A stretch of DNA of 64,000 nt from assembly GCF_900109115.1 (NCBI RefSeq), contig NZ_FNYV01000005.1:253509-317508 (forward strand). Reading direction: 5' to 3'. Positions 52,835 to 63,182 of this stretch are shown in pieces. The notes beneath the pieces were generated by a model that searched no databases, had not been told where the DNA came from, and worked only from the letters and a program-made list of their open reading frames with translations. This DNA is from Micromonospora phaseoli (GTDB lineage: Bacteria > Actinomycetota > Actinomycetes > Mycobacteriales > Micromonosporaceae). The translations under genes and the position numbers were made by a program. The first letter of the stretch is position 1. Each line of letters begins with the position of its first letter.

Positions 52835-54160
52835 GTGACTCCGAAGCGGATCCTTGTGGTGGGTGCCGGGCACGTCGGTCTCTACGCGGCGCTGCGCCTG
52901 TCTAAGAAGCTGAGTTCCCGTGAGGCCGAGGTCATCGTCGTCGACCCCCAGCCGCACATGACGTACCAGCCGTTCCTGCCCGAGGCCGCGGCGGGAAACA
53001 TCTCCCCACGACACTCGGTGGTGCCGCTGCGTCGCGAGTTGCGCCGGTGCACGGTGGTGGCTGGTGCGGTGACCCGGATCGACCACGCGAGCCGGACCGC
53101 CACCGTGCAGCCGATCATCGGCCCGCCCCGGGACATCGCGTACGACCACGTCGTGATCGCCCCCGGTTCGGTCTCCCGGACCCTGCCCATCCCCGGCCTG
53201 CACGAGCACGGCATCGGCTTCAAGACCATCGGTGAGGCCATCTACCTGCGTAACCACGTACTCGAACAGCTGGACGTGGCCGCCGCGACGACCGACCCCG
53301 AGGTGCGCCGTCGGGCGCTGACCTTCGTCTTCGTCGGCGGCGGGTACGCCGGGATCGAGGCGCTCGCCGAGATGGAGGACATGGCCCGGCACGCCCTGAA
53401 GTACTACCCGGAGCTGAACACGTCGGACATGCGGTGGGTGCTGGTCGAGGCCACCCAGCGGGTGCTGCCCGAGGTCGACCGGGACATGGGTGCCTACACG
53501 GTGCAGCAGTTGCTGAAGCGGGACATGGACATCCGGCTGGACACTCGGCTGGAGTCCTGCGTCGACGGGGTCGTCAAGCTCTCTGACGGCGACAGCTTCA
53601 GCTCCGACACCATCGTCTGGACGGCGGGGGTGAAGCCGTCGCCGATGCTGGACGCGACCGACTTCCCCCGCGAGGAGCGGCGCCGGGTCACCTGCCTGCC
53701 GACCCTCCAGGTGGTCGACGGTGACCGCGTGGTCGAGGGCGCCTGGAGCGCGGGTGACTGCGCTGCCGTGCCGGACCTGACCAAGCCGCCGGGCAACTAC
53801 TGCTCGCCGAGCGCCCAGCACGCGGTGCGCCAGGCCCAGCGGATGGCCGACAACATCGTGGCCGTGATCCGTGGCCGGGAGCCGGTCGACTACAAGCACA
53901 AGCATGCCGGCAGCGTGGCCAGCCTCGGCCTGCACAAGGGCGTGGCCCAGGTGTACGGCATCAAGATGACCGGGTGGCCGGCGTGGTTCATGCACCGGAC
54001 GTACCACATGAGCCGGATCCCCTCGCTCAACCGCAAGGTCCGGGTGGTGGTCGACTGGACGCTGGCGTTCTTCCTCAAGCGTGAGGTGGTCGCCCTCGGT
54101 CAGCTGCACGACCCGCGCGAGGAGTTCGCCGAGGCGTCCCAGCCTCCGGCCAAGGTCTAG
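52835..54160 (+). CDS. ndh: Type II NADH:quinone oxidoreductase-like flavoprotein
   Basis: A 441-residue FAD/NAD(P) protein. The first dinucleotide motif is ILVVGAGHVGLYAALRLS, the second VFVGGGYAGIEALAEM near residue 170, and the C-terminal motif GAWSAGDCAAVPD near residue 300. Length and the KREVVALGQLHDPREEF end match NDH-2 enzymes that transfer electrons from NADH to quinone without pumping. GTG 52835 with GGAAG upstream is preferred over the longer reading from 52703. Confidence 0.88.
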   Translation: MTPKRILVVGAGHVGLYAALRLSKKLSSREAEVIVVDPQPHMTYQPFLPEAAAGNISPRHSVVPLRRELRRCTVVAGAVTRIDHASRTATVQPIIGPPRDIAYDHVVIAPGSVSRTLPIPGLHEHGIGFKTIGEAIYLRNHVLEQLDVAAATTDPEVRRRALTFVFVGGGYAGIEALAEMEDMARHALKYYPELNTSDMRWVLVEATQRVLPEVDRDMGAYTVQQLLKRDMDIRLDTRLESCVDGVVKLSDGDSFSSDTIVWTAGVKPSPMLDATDFPREERRRVTCLPTLQVVDGDRVVEGAWSAGDCAAVPDLTKPPGNYCSPSAQHAVRQAQRMADNIVAVIRGREPVDYKHKHAGSVASLGLHKGVAQVYGIKMTGWPAWFMHRTYHMSRIPSLNRKVRVVVDWTLAFFLKREVVALGQLHDPREEFAEASQPPAKV

Positions 54161-54164
54161 GACC

Positions 54165-56134
54165 TCAGACGCGCCAGATCCAGGCGTCGGCGATCCGCGT
54201 CGACGGCCCGTAGAGCGACTCGAGCGTCAGGCGAAGGCTGTCGGCGTGTGGCGTGGCGACCGCCAACACCACGCACGAGGCGTTCCAGTGCGCGATGTCG
54301 GCTGCGGCGCGTCGGCGCTGTTCCTCGCCGACAGCCGGCCGTAGACCGGTCTTGGCCACTTCGGCCAGCAGCCTGGAGGTCGGTCGTGGGGCGGCACCCA
54401 TCGCGGCGCTGCCGCCCCGGCCGTGCGGGCCGATGAAGAAGCCTTCCGGCAAACCGAACCGGGTGCCCGCGGCGGTCGCCCAACGCATCGGCCAGGGCTC
54501 CTTCGGTGTCGCCAGGGGCACCGGCACCAGTACGCCGCCCGGCTCGACGCAGGTCCGCCAGTGGCCGGCCGTGATGAACTCCGGCACCGGCGGGCGGTGT
54601 GCGGTGGGCAGCGGCGCCGGTACCAGCGGCAGCAGGGCCACGGCGACGGCCACCAGTGCCAGCCGCCGCGGACGGCCGCCGGCCCGTAGCGCCCGGTCCA
54701 CTGCCAGCACCAGGATCGTCGCCACCAACGGCGGCACGGCCAGGGCGAATCGCATCGGCAGCGCGCCGTCCACCACGGGCAGCCCGGACAGCAGCGCGTA
54801 CGGCCCGGGTATGCCGGTGCCCTCCCGGTCGAAGACCACCTCGGGACCGAGCGAGAGCGTGGCCATCACCAGGATGCCGACGGCGCAGGCCAGCACGAGT
54901 GGGCGGCGGCCCAGCCAGAGCACGCAGCCGGCGGTGACCAGCAGCAGCGGCCAGCCGAGGAAGGTGTTGTACTCGGCCGGGCCGGTGCTCAGCCCGGCCG
55001 AACTGTCGCTCCCGACGAGGCTCAGCGGTGAGATCGCCCACCAACTGCGCAGGTCGGCCGAGAAGTAGTGCGGGCTGAACATGCCGTCCGCGACCCCCAG
55101 CGGGCCGGCGAACTGGAACCACAGCGGGCGGGCGAGCACCAGCAGGGCCAGGCCGGCGGCGAGCGCCATCCCACCGACGAAGGCGGGCAGCGCGCGGCGG
55201 GCCAGGTCGCGGTCCACGACGATCACCGTCACCGCCATCACCGACAGGGTGAGGGCACCGAGGAACAGCACCTCTTCACCGATGAACACCTGGGCCGAGA
55301 CGGCGGCGGCGAGCCCCACCGCCGAGGTGACCAGACGTCGGCGGTCCGGCCCAGGGCTGGCCTGCCTACCGCCAACCCGGCCACGGTGGTCGGGCTATGG
55401 CTGGTCGGGCTATGGCTGGTCGGGCTATGGCTGGTCGGGCTATGGCTGGTCGGGCCACGGCCGGTCGGGCCACGGCCGGGACCTGGGTCGGGTCGCCCGG
55501 CGGCGGGGTCGGCGGCCCGCAGCAGGCGTACGACCAGCCAGACGATGACGGGGAGCAGCCACTGCGCGGTCATGTGCAGGTGGCTGTTGCTCTGTGACAG
55601 CATCCCCGGGCCGAAGCCGCACAGTGCGCCGCCCAGGAGGGCCGCCGCCCGGTGGGCCCGCAGGGTACGGCTGAAGAGGAGGTACCAGGCGGTCGCGGTC
55701 CCGGCGAGGTTGCCCGCCACGAGCAGGGCGAAGGTGACCGGTGCACCGAACAGCAGAGTGACCGGCGCGAACAGCACGCCGAGCGCGATGACCGAGGTGT
55801 TGGCCATCAGGTTCACTCCGGTAGGGGCGTTGAGGCGGTCGGTGGACAGGCCGACGTCGCCAAACACCGCCCGCGCATCGACCGCCAGGAACCACTCGTA
55901 GAGGACCTGGTCCTCCGGGTTGAGGGAGAGCACCCGCCCGGTCGGATCGGGCCAGAGCCCGTGGGTGAGCCAGCCGGCCAACGCCACGAACAACAACCCC
56001 ACGAGCAGGTCGATCCGGTGCCGGGTGGCGGCGCCGGTCAGCCGGCGCAGGTGTTTCCGTCCGACGGCGTGGCCGGTCCGCTCGGCCACGTCGTCGGGAG
56101 CGGTGGATGCGGGGCTGCTCACGGGCTCGACCAT
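54165..56134 (-). pseudogene. Large membrane protein gene, apparently frameshifted
   Basis: Two reading frames of one gene. The N-terminal part (ATG 56134 to about 55380) has several membrane helices with GLSTDRLNAPTGVNLMANTS and FGPGMLSQSNSHLHMTAQW. The C-terminal part (54165-55319) continues in a different frame (SAQVFIGEEVLFLGALTLSV). The two parts together look like one polytopic, GT-C-like membrane protein of about 650 residues. The frame change occurs between about 55320 and 55397, just beside a 15-bp tandem repeat. Downstream of that, the N-terminal frame becomes Arg/Ser-rich nonsense. Sequencing error, a genuine inactivating mutation, or rare frameshifting are all possible. Confidence 0.65.
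55387..55476. repeat. 15-bp tandem repeat, four identical and two variant units
   Basis: Four units TGGTCGGGCTATGGC are followed by two variants with CCACGGC. In the minus-strand N-terminal frame they encode repeats of SHSPT; in the frame of the downstream coding part each unit contains a TAG stop. Confidence 0.9.
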
Positions 56135-56223
56135 AGTGGCGGTGATCGGTGGGGGACGCCGCAGTGGCCACGAACCCGCTACCGTGGCACTGCACCGCGC
56201 GTACCGGCGCGTCGGGGTCACCC

Positions 56224-56304
56224 GCCCGGGTGGTGGAACGGTAGACACGGCCGCCTTAAAAGCGGCTGCCGCAAGGCATGCGGGTTCGACCCCCGCCCCG
56301 GGCA
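56224..56304 (+). tRNA. tRNA-Leu (anticodon TAA)
   Basis: Acceptor stem GCCCGGG pairs with CCCGGGC before the discriminator A. The D region TGGTGGAACGGTAGACACG, the anticodon arm GCCGC-CTTAAAA-GCGGC with anticodon TAA, a long variable arm, and the T arm GCGGGTTCGACCCCCGC are all visible. The long variable arm fits a class II tRNA. The CCA end is not encoded. Confidence 0.93.
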
Positions 56305-56408
56305 CTCTCAGCGTTCCCTCAGCAAGCCGAGGAACACCGGGCTGGCCCGTGCGTTTACTCTTGATAGCGCGCGTTGACGTGCCACGACCCCCTTAGGGAG
56401 GCCAGACA

Positions 56409-57239
56409 GTGAAGACTTCGAACCCGGTGCTCGCCCGGCTCGGCCAGGCGGCCGAGCGGGAGCGTGCCGCTGGGTACGCTCCGACCGGGCCGTACGGACA
56501 GCCCGGCTATCCGCAGCAGTCCCCGCAGGCCGGTTACCCCGGTGCACCGGGTTTCCCGTCCGCCCCGCCGGCGGTCACCCCCATGTCGATCGACGACGTG
56601 GTGGTCAAGACGGTCACGCTCCTGGCCATCCTCGGCGTCTCCGCCGCGGCTGCCTGGGTGCTGGTGCCCGACTCGATGCTCGGCGTCGCCTGGATCGGCG
56701 CGGCTGTCGTCGGTCTGGTGCTCGGTCTGATCATCTCGTTCTCCCGGATGGCGAACCCGGCGCTGGTCGTCGCGTACGCCGTTGTCGAGGGTGTTCTCGT
56801 CGGCGCGCTCAGCAAGTTCTTCGAGTCGCTGTACGACGGCATCGTGATCCAGGCGGTGACCGCCACCTTCGGTGTCTTCTTCGTGATGGCCATGCTCTAC
56901 CGGGCGCGGGTCATCCGGGCGACGCCGAAGTTCGTCAAGGGCATGATCGCGGTGATGGCAGGGCTGTTCGCCGTCATGCTGATCAACCTGGTGCTGGCGA
57001 TGTTCGGGGTCAACACCGGTCTGCGCGACGGCAGTCCGCTGGCCATCGGGTTCAGCATCGTCTGCATCGTGGTCGCCTCGCTGAGCTTCATCCTCAGCTT
57101 CAAAGAGGTTGAGGACGGCGTCCGGATGGGCCTGCCGCAGCGCTACTCCTGGGTGGCCGCCTTCGGCATCCTGGTCAGCCTGATCTGGCTCTACATCGAG
57201 ATGCTGCGTCTGCTGAGCTACTTCCAAGGCGACGACTGA
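56409..57239 (+). CDS. Bax inhibitor-1 / YccA-family membrane protein
   Basis: A 276-residue protein with a Pro/Gly/Tyr-rich cytoplasmic tail (about 55 residues, GPYGQPGYPQQSPQAGYPG) and seven membrane helices. SFSRMANPALVVAYAVVEG, and the acidic segment FKEVEDGVRMG before the last helix, resemble the conserved features of BI-1/YccA proteins, which behave as pH-gated calcium leak channels in bacteria. GTG 56409 has AGGGAGG upstream. A terminator follows 18 bases after the stop. Confidence 0.88.
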   Translation: MKTSNPVLARLGQAAERERAAGYAPTGPYGQPGYPQQSPQAGYPGAPGFPSAPPAVTPMSIDDVVVKTVTLLAILGVSAAAAWVLVPDSMLGVAWIGAAVVGLVLGLIISFSRMANPALVVAYAVVEGVLVGALSKFFESLYDGIVIQAVTATFGVFFVMAMLYRARVIRATPKFVKGMIAVMAGLFAVMLINLVLAMFGVNTGLRDGSPLAIGFSIVCIVVASLSFILSFKEVEDGVRMGLPQRYSWVAAFGILVSLIWLYIEMLRLLSYFQGDD

Positions 57240-57257
57240 CCTCGCCGCCCAGCACCC

Positions 57258-57293
57258 GACGGCGCCCGCCCCCACCCCGGGGCGGGCGCCGTC
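57258..57293 (+). terminator. 15-bp stem terminator after BI-1-like gene
   Basis: GACGGCGCCCGCCCC pairs perfectly with GGGGCGGGCGCCGTC around a 6-base loop; it is followed by GTCTTCC. Confidence 0.8.
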
Positions 57294-57355
57294 GTCTTCC
57301 ACCCACCCACCCACCCGCCACCACCCCACCCACCGGCTGCCACCCACCCAGCCCC

Positions 57356-57430
57356 GCCGATCATGCACTTATGGTCCCCGAAATAACCCGATTGCGCCGA
57401 TATGCACCCGACCACAACTGCATGATCGGC
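57356..57430. repeat. Inverted repeat GCCGATCATGCA, 21-bp arms with two mismatches
   Basis: The outer 12 bp (GCCGATCATGCA and complement) are perfect, and the inner 9 bp differ at two positions. The loop is 33 bases. It is 33 bases from copy C of the TTGATCAAG repeat and may be a second repeat family. Only one copy was seen here. Confidence 0.8.
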
Positions 57431-57463
57431 GCCAACGCCAACACCAACGCGGGCGGCGGGGTG

Positions 57464-57528
57464 GTGTTGATCAAGAGGTTTTGGTCCAGTTCGATCTCCG
57501 GGCTGGACCAAAACCTCTTGATCAACAC
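57464..57528. repeat. Dispersed inverted repeat TTGATCAAG family, copy C
   Basis: Perfect 24-bp arms (57464-57487 and 57505-57528) with core TTGATCAAGAGGTTTTGG around a 17-base loop. Differs from copy A in the GAAG/GAGG position and shares the GGTC inner end. Confidence 0.9.
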
Positions 57529-57605
57529 TCCTGGGTCGGCGCCAGTGTGGTGTCCAGGAAGGTTGGCGGTGCTGCGGGGCGGGGCGGGGGGTGGGGGTGG
57601 GTGCG

Positions 57606-57611
57606 TAGAGT
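57606..57611 (+). promoter_or_regulatory. Candidate -10 box (TAGAGT), leaderless start at 57619
   Basis: TAGAGT ends 7 bases before GTG 57619. Confidence 0.35.
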
Positions 57612-57618
57612 GCGGGGG

Positions 57619-57942
57619 GTGTCGGGTGGGGTGGAGGTTGCGCGGGCGGTGGAGTTGCTGGTGCGGCAGGTCGCGCACTGGCAGCAGCCGCGCTGGGCGG
57701 CCGTCACGTCGGGCGGCAACGTCTCCCGGGCGGATCTGGTGCACCGGCTGGTGCAGGAGATCGCCAACCTTGCCGCCGACGCGGAGGGGGAGCCCCGGCG
57801 CACCGTACCCCGGCTCGACAACGACCTCGCCCTGCCCGACCAGTTGCGGGTGGTCGCGGCCGACCTGCTCGCCGCCGGACCGGACGACGGGGTGCTGGTC
57901 CGGGCCGCCGCAGAGGTGGCCGCGACCCGGACCGTGCTGTAG
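57619..57942 (+). CDS. Hypothetical protein
   Basis: About 107 residues, largely helical: AVELLVRQVAHWQQPRW, then DLVHRLVQEIANLAADAEG and DLALPDQLRVVAADLL. No membrane segment and no motif. Several in-frame GTGs (57601, 57610, 57619, 57631) are possible starts; 57619 lies 7 bases after a TAGAGT box. Convergent with the thiolase gene. Confidence 0.65.
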   Translation: MSGGVEVARAVELLVRQVAHWQQPRWAAVTSGGNVSRADLVHRLVQEIANLAADAEGEPRRTVPRLDNDLALPDQLRVVAADLLAAGPDDGVLVRAAAEVAATRTVL

Positions 57943-57948
57943 CTGGTC

Positions 57949-59208
57949 TCAGCTGAGGCGCTCGACGACCATCGCCATGCCCTGGCCGCCGCCGACGCAC
58001 ATCGTCTCCAGGCCGATGGTCTTGTCGTGCCACTGCAGGGCGTTGAGCAGCGTGCCGGTGATCCGGGCGCCGGTCATGCCGAAGGGGTGGCCGACGGCGA
58101 TTGCGCCGCCCATCACGTTCAGCTTCTCCTCGGGGATGCCGAGCTGGCGGTACGACGGGATCACCTGCGCGGCGAACGCCTCGTTGATCTCGACCAGGTC
58201 GACGTCGTCGATGGTCATGCCGGCCCGCGCCAGCGCCTGTCGGCTGGCCTCGACCGGGCCGAGGCCCATGATCTCCGGCGACAGCGCGGTCACTCCCGTG
58301 GAGACGATCCTGGCAAGCGGGGTGATGCCCAGTTCGTCGGCGCGCTGAGCGCTCATCACCACCACAGCGGCGGCACCGTCGTTCAGCGGGCAGCAGTTGC
58401 CGGCGGTGATCCGACCGTCGGGGCGGAAGACCGGCTTGAGGGCGGAGACGGCCTCCAGGGTGACCCCGGCACGGGGGCCGTCGTCGGCGCTGACCACGGT
58501 GCCGTCGGGTGTGGTGACCGGGGTGATCTCGCGGGCCCAGAAGCCGTCGTTGATCGCCTTCTCGGTCAGGTTCTGGCTGCGTACTCCGAAGGCGTCCATG
58601 TCCGCACGGCTGACGTCGTGGATCTGGGCGAGATTCTCGGCGGTCTGCCCCATCGCCAGGTAGACGTCCGGCAGTGCGTTCTTCTCGCGCGGGTCGGTCC
58701 AGACCGGCGCGTCGGCCTCGGTGCGCGACTTGGACCTCTCGCGAGCCTCCGCGAAACGCGGGTTCTCCCATCGGCCGAGCAGGGCCTGCGCCTCCGGGGG
58801 CAGGCCGTCGGAGCTGCCCCGGGCGTAGCGGGAGACGGCCTCGACACCGGCGGAGATGAAGACATCGCCCTCGCCGGCCCGGATCGCGTGCATCGCCATC
58901 CGGGTGGTCTGCAACGAGGAGGCGCAGTAGCGGGTGAGCGTGGCCCCCGGCAGGCCGTCGAGGCCCATCAGCACGGCGACCACTCGGGCCATGTTGAAGC
59001 CCTGCTCGCCGCCGGGCAGGCCGCATCCGAGGTAGAGGTCGTCGATCTGCTGCGGATCGAGCTGGGGGAGCTTGTCCAGGGCGGCCCGCACGATGGTCGC
59101 GGCGAGGTCGTCCGGGCGGAGATCGCGCAGGGACCCCTTGTGGGCCCGGCCGATGGGGGAACGGGCGGTGGCGACGATCACGGCGTCGCGGGACGACTCA
59201 ATCGGCAT
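57949..59208 (-). CDS. Acetyl-CoA C-acyltransferase (thiolase)
   Basis: A 419-residue thiolase catalysing CoA-dependent cleavage of 3-ketoacyl-CoA, or the reverse condensation. The nucleophile is Cys95 in TLTRYCASSLQTTRMA. The second set of active-site residues is VEINEAFAAQVIPSY, GGAIAVGHPFGMTGARI (catalytic His) and MCVGGGQGMAMV (catalytic Cys). Length is typical of FadA-type enzymes, and the context resembles mycobacterial fadA3-SGNH-cbs. ATG 59208. Upstream on the plus side lies an SGNH hydrolase gene. Confidence 0.95.
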   Translation of the reverse strand: MPIESSRDAVIVATARSPIGRAHKGSLRDLRPDDLAATIVRAALDKLPQLDPQQIDDLYLGCGLPGGEQGFNMARVVAVLMGLDGLPGATLTRYCASSLQTTRMAMHAIRAGEGDVFISAGVEAVSRYARGSSDGLPPEAQALLGRWENPRFAEARERSKSRTEADAPVWTDPREKNALPDVYLAMGQTAENLAQIHDVSRADMDAFGVRSQNLTEKAINDGFWAREITPVTTPDGTVVSADDGPRAGVTLEAVSALKPVFRPDGRITAGNCCPLNDGAAAVVVMSAQRADELGITPLARIVSTGVTALSPEIMGLGPVEASRQALARAGMTIDDVDLVEINEAFAAQVIPSYRQLGIPEEKLNVMGGAIAVGHPFGMTGARITGTLLNALQWHDKTIGLETMCVGGGQGMAMVVERLS

Positions 59209-59309
59209 GCGCCCACGTTAACTTGCTGGTAACTTGCAGCGGAAGTTTTCTGGCCGCCGGGAAATGTCACCCTCCGCCGTTGGCCTCGACACCACGGGGC
59301 GAGGACTGG

Positions 59310-60113
59310 TCAGCGGCGGGGAGTGACGGCCGCCGCAGCCGCCACCGCAGGCAGCAGAGCATGGGCCCAGACCCGGTATCCGTCGGCGGAGGGGTGGTAG
59401 CCGTCGTGGCAGAAGGTGCCGGCGTCGGCCCGGAACACCGGCCCCGTCTCGGTGGCCAGGTCGACCACCGTCCCGCCGGCGTCGAGCACCGCACCGGTCT
59501 GGGCCCGGGCCACCTGGCGCCCCACCCAGCCGACCACCTGCCGCAGCGGTGGTGCGATCGCCCGAACAGCGCCGAGATCCGGGCAGGTACCGACCACGAC
59601 CTCGACACCGGCCTGGCGCAGGCGGTGCACCGCCGCGCCCAGATAGGCGGCGGCTTCGGCGGGGCGGCGCATGTCGGTGACGTCGTTCGCGCCGACCAGG
59701 ATGACCGCCACGTCGGGTCGTTCGCCGAGCAACGCCCGGGCCACCTGGGTGGCCAGGTCGGTGGAGCGGGAACCGGAGACACCGACGCTGGACAGGTGCA
59801 CACGTCGCCCGGCCGACCCGGTGGCGAGCAGCTCGGCCAGTTGCCCGCCGATGGTGTCGCCGAGGCGGTCCACTCCGACACCGAGGGCGGCGGAGTCGCC
59901 GAGCAGCACCAGGCGCAGCGGCGGTGCGCCGGACCGGCCGACGGTCGCGCGCAGCGCGAGCCCGAGCTCCGGCTGGGCGTAGCGACGGTTGCGGGCCGCG
60001 ACGGCCTGGCCGGCGAGCACCGCCGCAGCGCCGACCGTGCCAGCAACCAGGGAAACCGCGGCGGTACGGGCCACCAGCGCGGTGAGCCGGGCACCGGTTG
60101 ACGGGACGGTCAT
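59310..60113 (-). CDS. SGNH-fold (GDSL) hydrolase, first of tandem paralogues
   Basis: A 267-residue hydrolase with a membrane anchor near residues 10-38 (LVARTAAVSLVAGTVGAAAVL). Block I is LVLLGDSAALGVGVDR with the nucleophilic Ser, block III VGANDVTDM, block V DGYHPSADGY with the Asp-His pair. SGNH enzymes are esterases or lipases. ATG 60113. A clear paralogue lies immediately upstream on the same strand. Confidence 0.9.
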   Translation of the reverse strand: MTVPSTGARLTALVARTAAVSLVAGTVGAAAVLAGQAVAARNRRYAQPELGLALRATVGRSGAPPLRLVLLGDSAALGVGVDRLGDTIGGQLAELLATGSAGRRVHLSSVGVSGSRSTDLATQVARALLGERPDVAVILVGANDVTDMRRPAEAAAYLGAAVHRLRQAGVEVVVGTCPDLGAVRAIAPPLRQVVGWVGRQVARAQTGAVLDAGGTVVDLATETGPVFRADAGTFCHDGYHPSADGYRVWAHALLPAVAAAAAVTPRR

Positions 60114-60177
60114 GTCGCTGCCCCCACCTGTTGGTCGGAGCCGCCCCGCCACCCGGACGGGCGCTTGATCCGCTCGG

Positions 60178-61230
60178 TCATGTGAGTCCCTCCACTGCGG
60201 GTGTGTCGGCGGTGGGAGCAGACTGCGGCGTCGCGGCGACACCGAAGAATCCCCGCCGGCGCAGCTGCGCCCAGCGGCCGGCCGGACCGCTCTCGCTGCC
60301 TCGGACCTGCGTACCGCTGACCTCCGTTCCCGGGTGCCGGGCCGCCTCCTGAGCGGCCTTCGGCAACGACCGTACGCCCTCGGGGCGTGCCTGCGAAGGC
60401 CTGTGTTCGGTGCCGTACCCCAATGCGGAGAGCACCGTGGGCAGCAGTGCGGCGGCGACCACGGCGTATCCGTCGCCGGAAGGGTGGAACCGGTCCCAGG
60501 CGAACATCCGTCCCGGTTCGGCGGTGAACCTGGGGCCCAGCAGGTCACCGAGGGAAACCGTCCAACCGCCGGCGGACACCACGGCGACCGTCTGCGCGGC
60601 CGCGAGCTGGCGGCTCCACCGGCGGGCCAGCCACCGCAGCGGTGGCTGGATGGGGCGAATCGCACCGAGGTCAGGGCAGGTGCCCACGACCACCTCGGCA
60701 CCGGACGCGCGCAGCGCACGCACCCCCTCGACGAGGTAGCGCACGGCCAGCGCGGCCGGCGTGCGGTTGGTGACGTCGTTGCCGCCGATGAGGATGACCG
60801 CCACGTCGGGGTCGCACTCCAGCGCCGCCTCCACCTGGAAACGCAGCCCGGCCGAGATGGCGCCCACCACCGCGAAGCGGTGCAACCGGACCGGCCGCTG
60901 GAGCCGCCGGGACAATCCGGTGGCCAGCAGCGCGCCGGGTGTCTCCCGGCGTCGGTGCACGCCGTAGCCGGCGGCCGAGGAGTCACCGAGAACGACCATG
61001 GTGATCGCGGGACCGGGGAACTTCGCGCCGTAGACGCCGTCGCAACGCGGCGGCGGTGCCTCGGCCATCGGGATGGTGCGCCGCGCCTGCCGCGCCTGAC
61101 CGAAGAGCACGCCGGTGGTCGCCGCCGCAGCCGTCACCGCGGCACCCGTGCCGAGTGCTGCCAGACGGGCCACCCGCCGGGCGCGCTGCCAGCGCGGACG
61201 ATCCGGTACGACGGAACCAGCGACCCCCAT
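60178..61230 (-). CDS. SGNH-fold (GDSL) hydrolase, second of tandem paralogues
   Basis: A 350-residue paralogue with a longer N-terminus (membrane segment near residues 20-45) and a longer C-terminal tail rich in Ser/Ala/Arg. Blocks are MVVLGDSSAAGYGVHR, GGNDVTNRTPAALAVRYL and DRFHPSGDGYAVVAA, and share VVVGTCPDLGA with its neighbour. ATG 61230. The reverse-strand TAGTGT ends 6 bases before it, suggesting a leaderless start. The tail beyond about residue 290 has no counterpart in the neighbour. Confidence 0.9.
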   Translation of the reverse strand: MGVAGSVVPDRPRWQRARRVARLAALGTGAAVTAAAATTGVLFGQARQARRTIPMAEAPPPRCDGVYGAKFPGPAITMVVLGDSSAAGYGVHRRRETPGALLATGLSRRLQRPVRLHRFAVVGAISAGLRFQVEAALECDPDVAVILIGGNDVTNRTPAALAVRYLVEGVRALRASGAEVVVGTCPDLGAIRPIQPPLRWLARRWSRQLAAAQTVAVVSAGGWTVSLGDLLGPRFTAEPGRMFAWDRFHPSGDGYAVVAAALLPTVLSALGYGTEHRPSQARPEGVRSLPKAAQEAARHPGTEVSGTQVRGSESGPAGRWAQLRRRGFFGVAATPQSAPTADTPAVEGLT

Positions 61231-61236
61231 ACCGTG

Positions 61237-61242
61237 ACACTA
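61237..61242 (-). promoter_or_regulatory. Candidate -10 box (TAGTGT) upstream of SGNH hydrolase
   Basis: On the minus strand TAGTGT ends 6 bases before ATG 61230. Confidence 0.4.
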
Positions 61243-61370
61243 GCGCGCCGGTCTGACGGGCCGCTGTCGTCGGGACGGCACCCGGGTGCCTGGAATTCGA
61301 CCGTGCGGGGTACTTGGATGGAGGGAGTTGCGACGGGTCGTCACGCTGCACGGTGGAGAGGAGTACGACG

Positions 61371-61727
61371 ATGGCTAAGACGTTGAAGCGGGGTGCGGCT
61401 TTCGTGGCTCTGGGGCGGGCGCTGACCGCTGGTGCCCGGGGCGGGCCGTCGCTCGGTGCTCGAATCGGGGCGCTGCCCCGGATGATCGCGGCCACCGCAC
61501 GGGGCGAGTACGACGGTGGCCTACGGCTGGCCATGATGACGGCGGCGACGGCGTACATCGTCTCGCCGATCGACGCGGTTCCGGAGCTGTTCCTCACGGT
61601 GTTCGGTCTGCTGGACGACGCGGTGATGGTCACCTGGCTGGCCGGGGCGGTGCTCGCCGAGACCGAGCGGTTCCTGGAGTGGGAGACGCGTCGCAGCTCC
61701 GTGGTCCCCGGCCAGGTGGTGCCCTGA
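61371..61727 (+). CDS. DUF1232/YkvA-family membrane protein
   Basis: A 118-residue protein with the DUF1232 signature TAATAYIVSPIDAVPELFL in the C-terminal half, followed by GLLDDAVMVTWLAGAVL. A helical N-terminal stretch precedes it. YkvA-like proteins are small membrane proteins of unknown role. ATG 61371 with GGAGAGGAG upstream. It is 83 bases before cbs. Confidence 0.88.
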   Translation: MAKTLKRGAAFVALGRALTAGARGGPSLGARIGALPRMIAATARGEYDGGLRLAMMTAATAYIVSPIDAVPELFLTVFGLLDDAVMVTWLAGAVLAETERFLEWETRRSSVVPGQVVP

Positions 61728-61810
61728 CCCACGTACCCTGGGCGCGGGAATTCACCTGAGTAACCCGCCCGGCCACCGGCGCCGGCGCCGGAGCAGAAGG
61801 GCACAACGAG

Positions 61811-63181
<1,371 letters not shown>

Positions 63182-63182
63182 G

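Larger units (their letters stand above)
57240..57618. other. Repeat-rich intergenic region
   Basis: About 380 bases that contain a terminator (57258-57293), a run of ACCC repeats, an inverted repeat with 21-bp arms (57356-57430), and a 24-bp-arm inverted repeat (57464-57528). No gene is supported here. Confidence 0.8.

Noticed and set aside
57299..57345. ACCC-repeat tract as a functional element
   Set aside because: Simple repeat in C-rich intergenic DNA; no structure beyond composition was seen.
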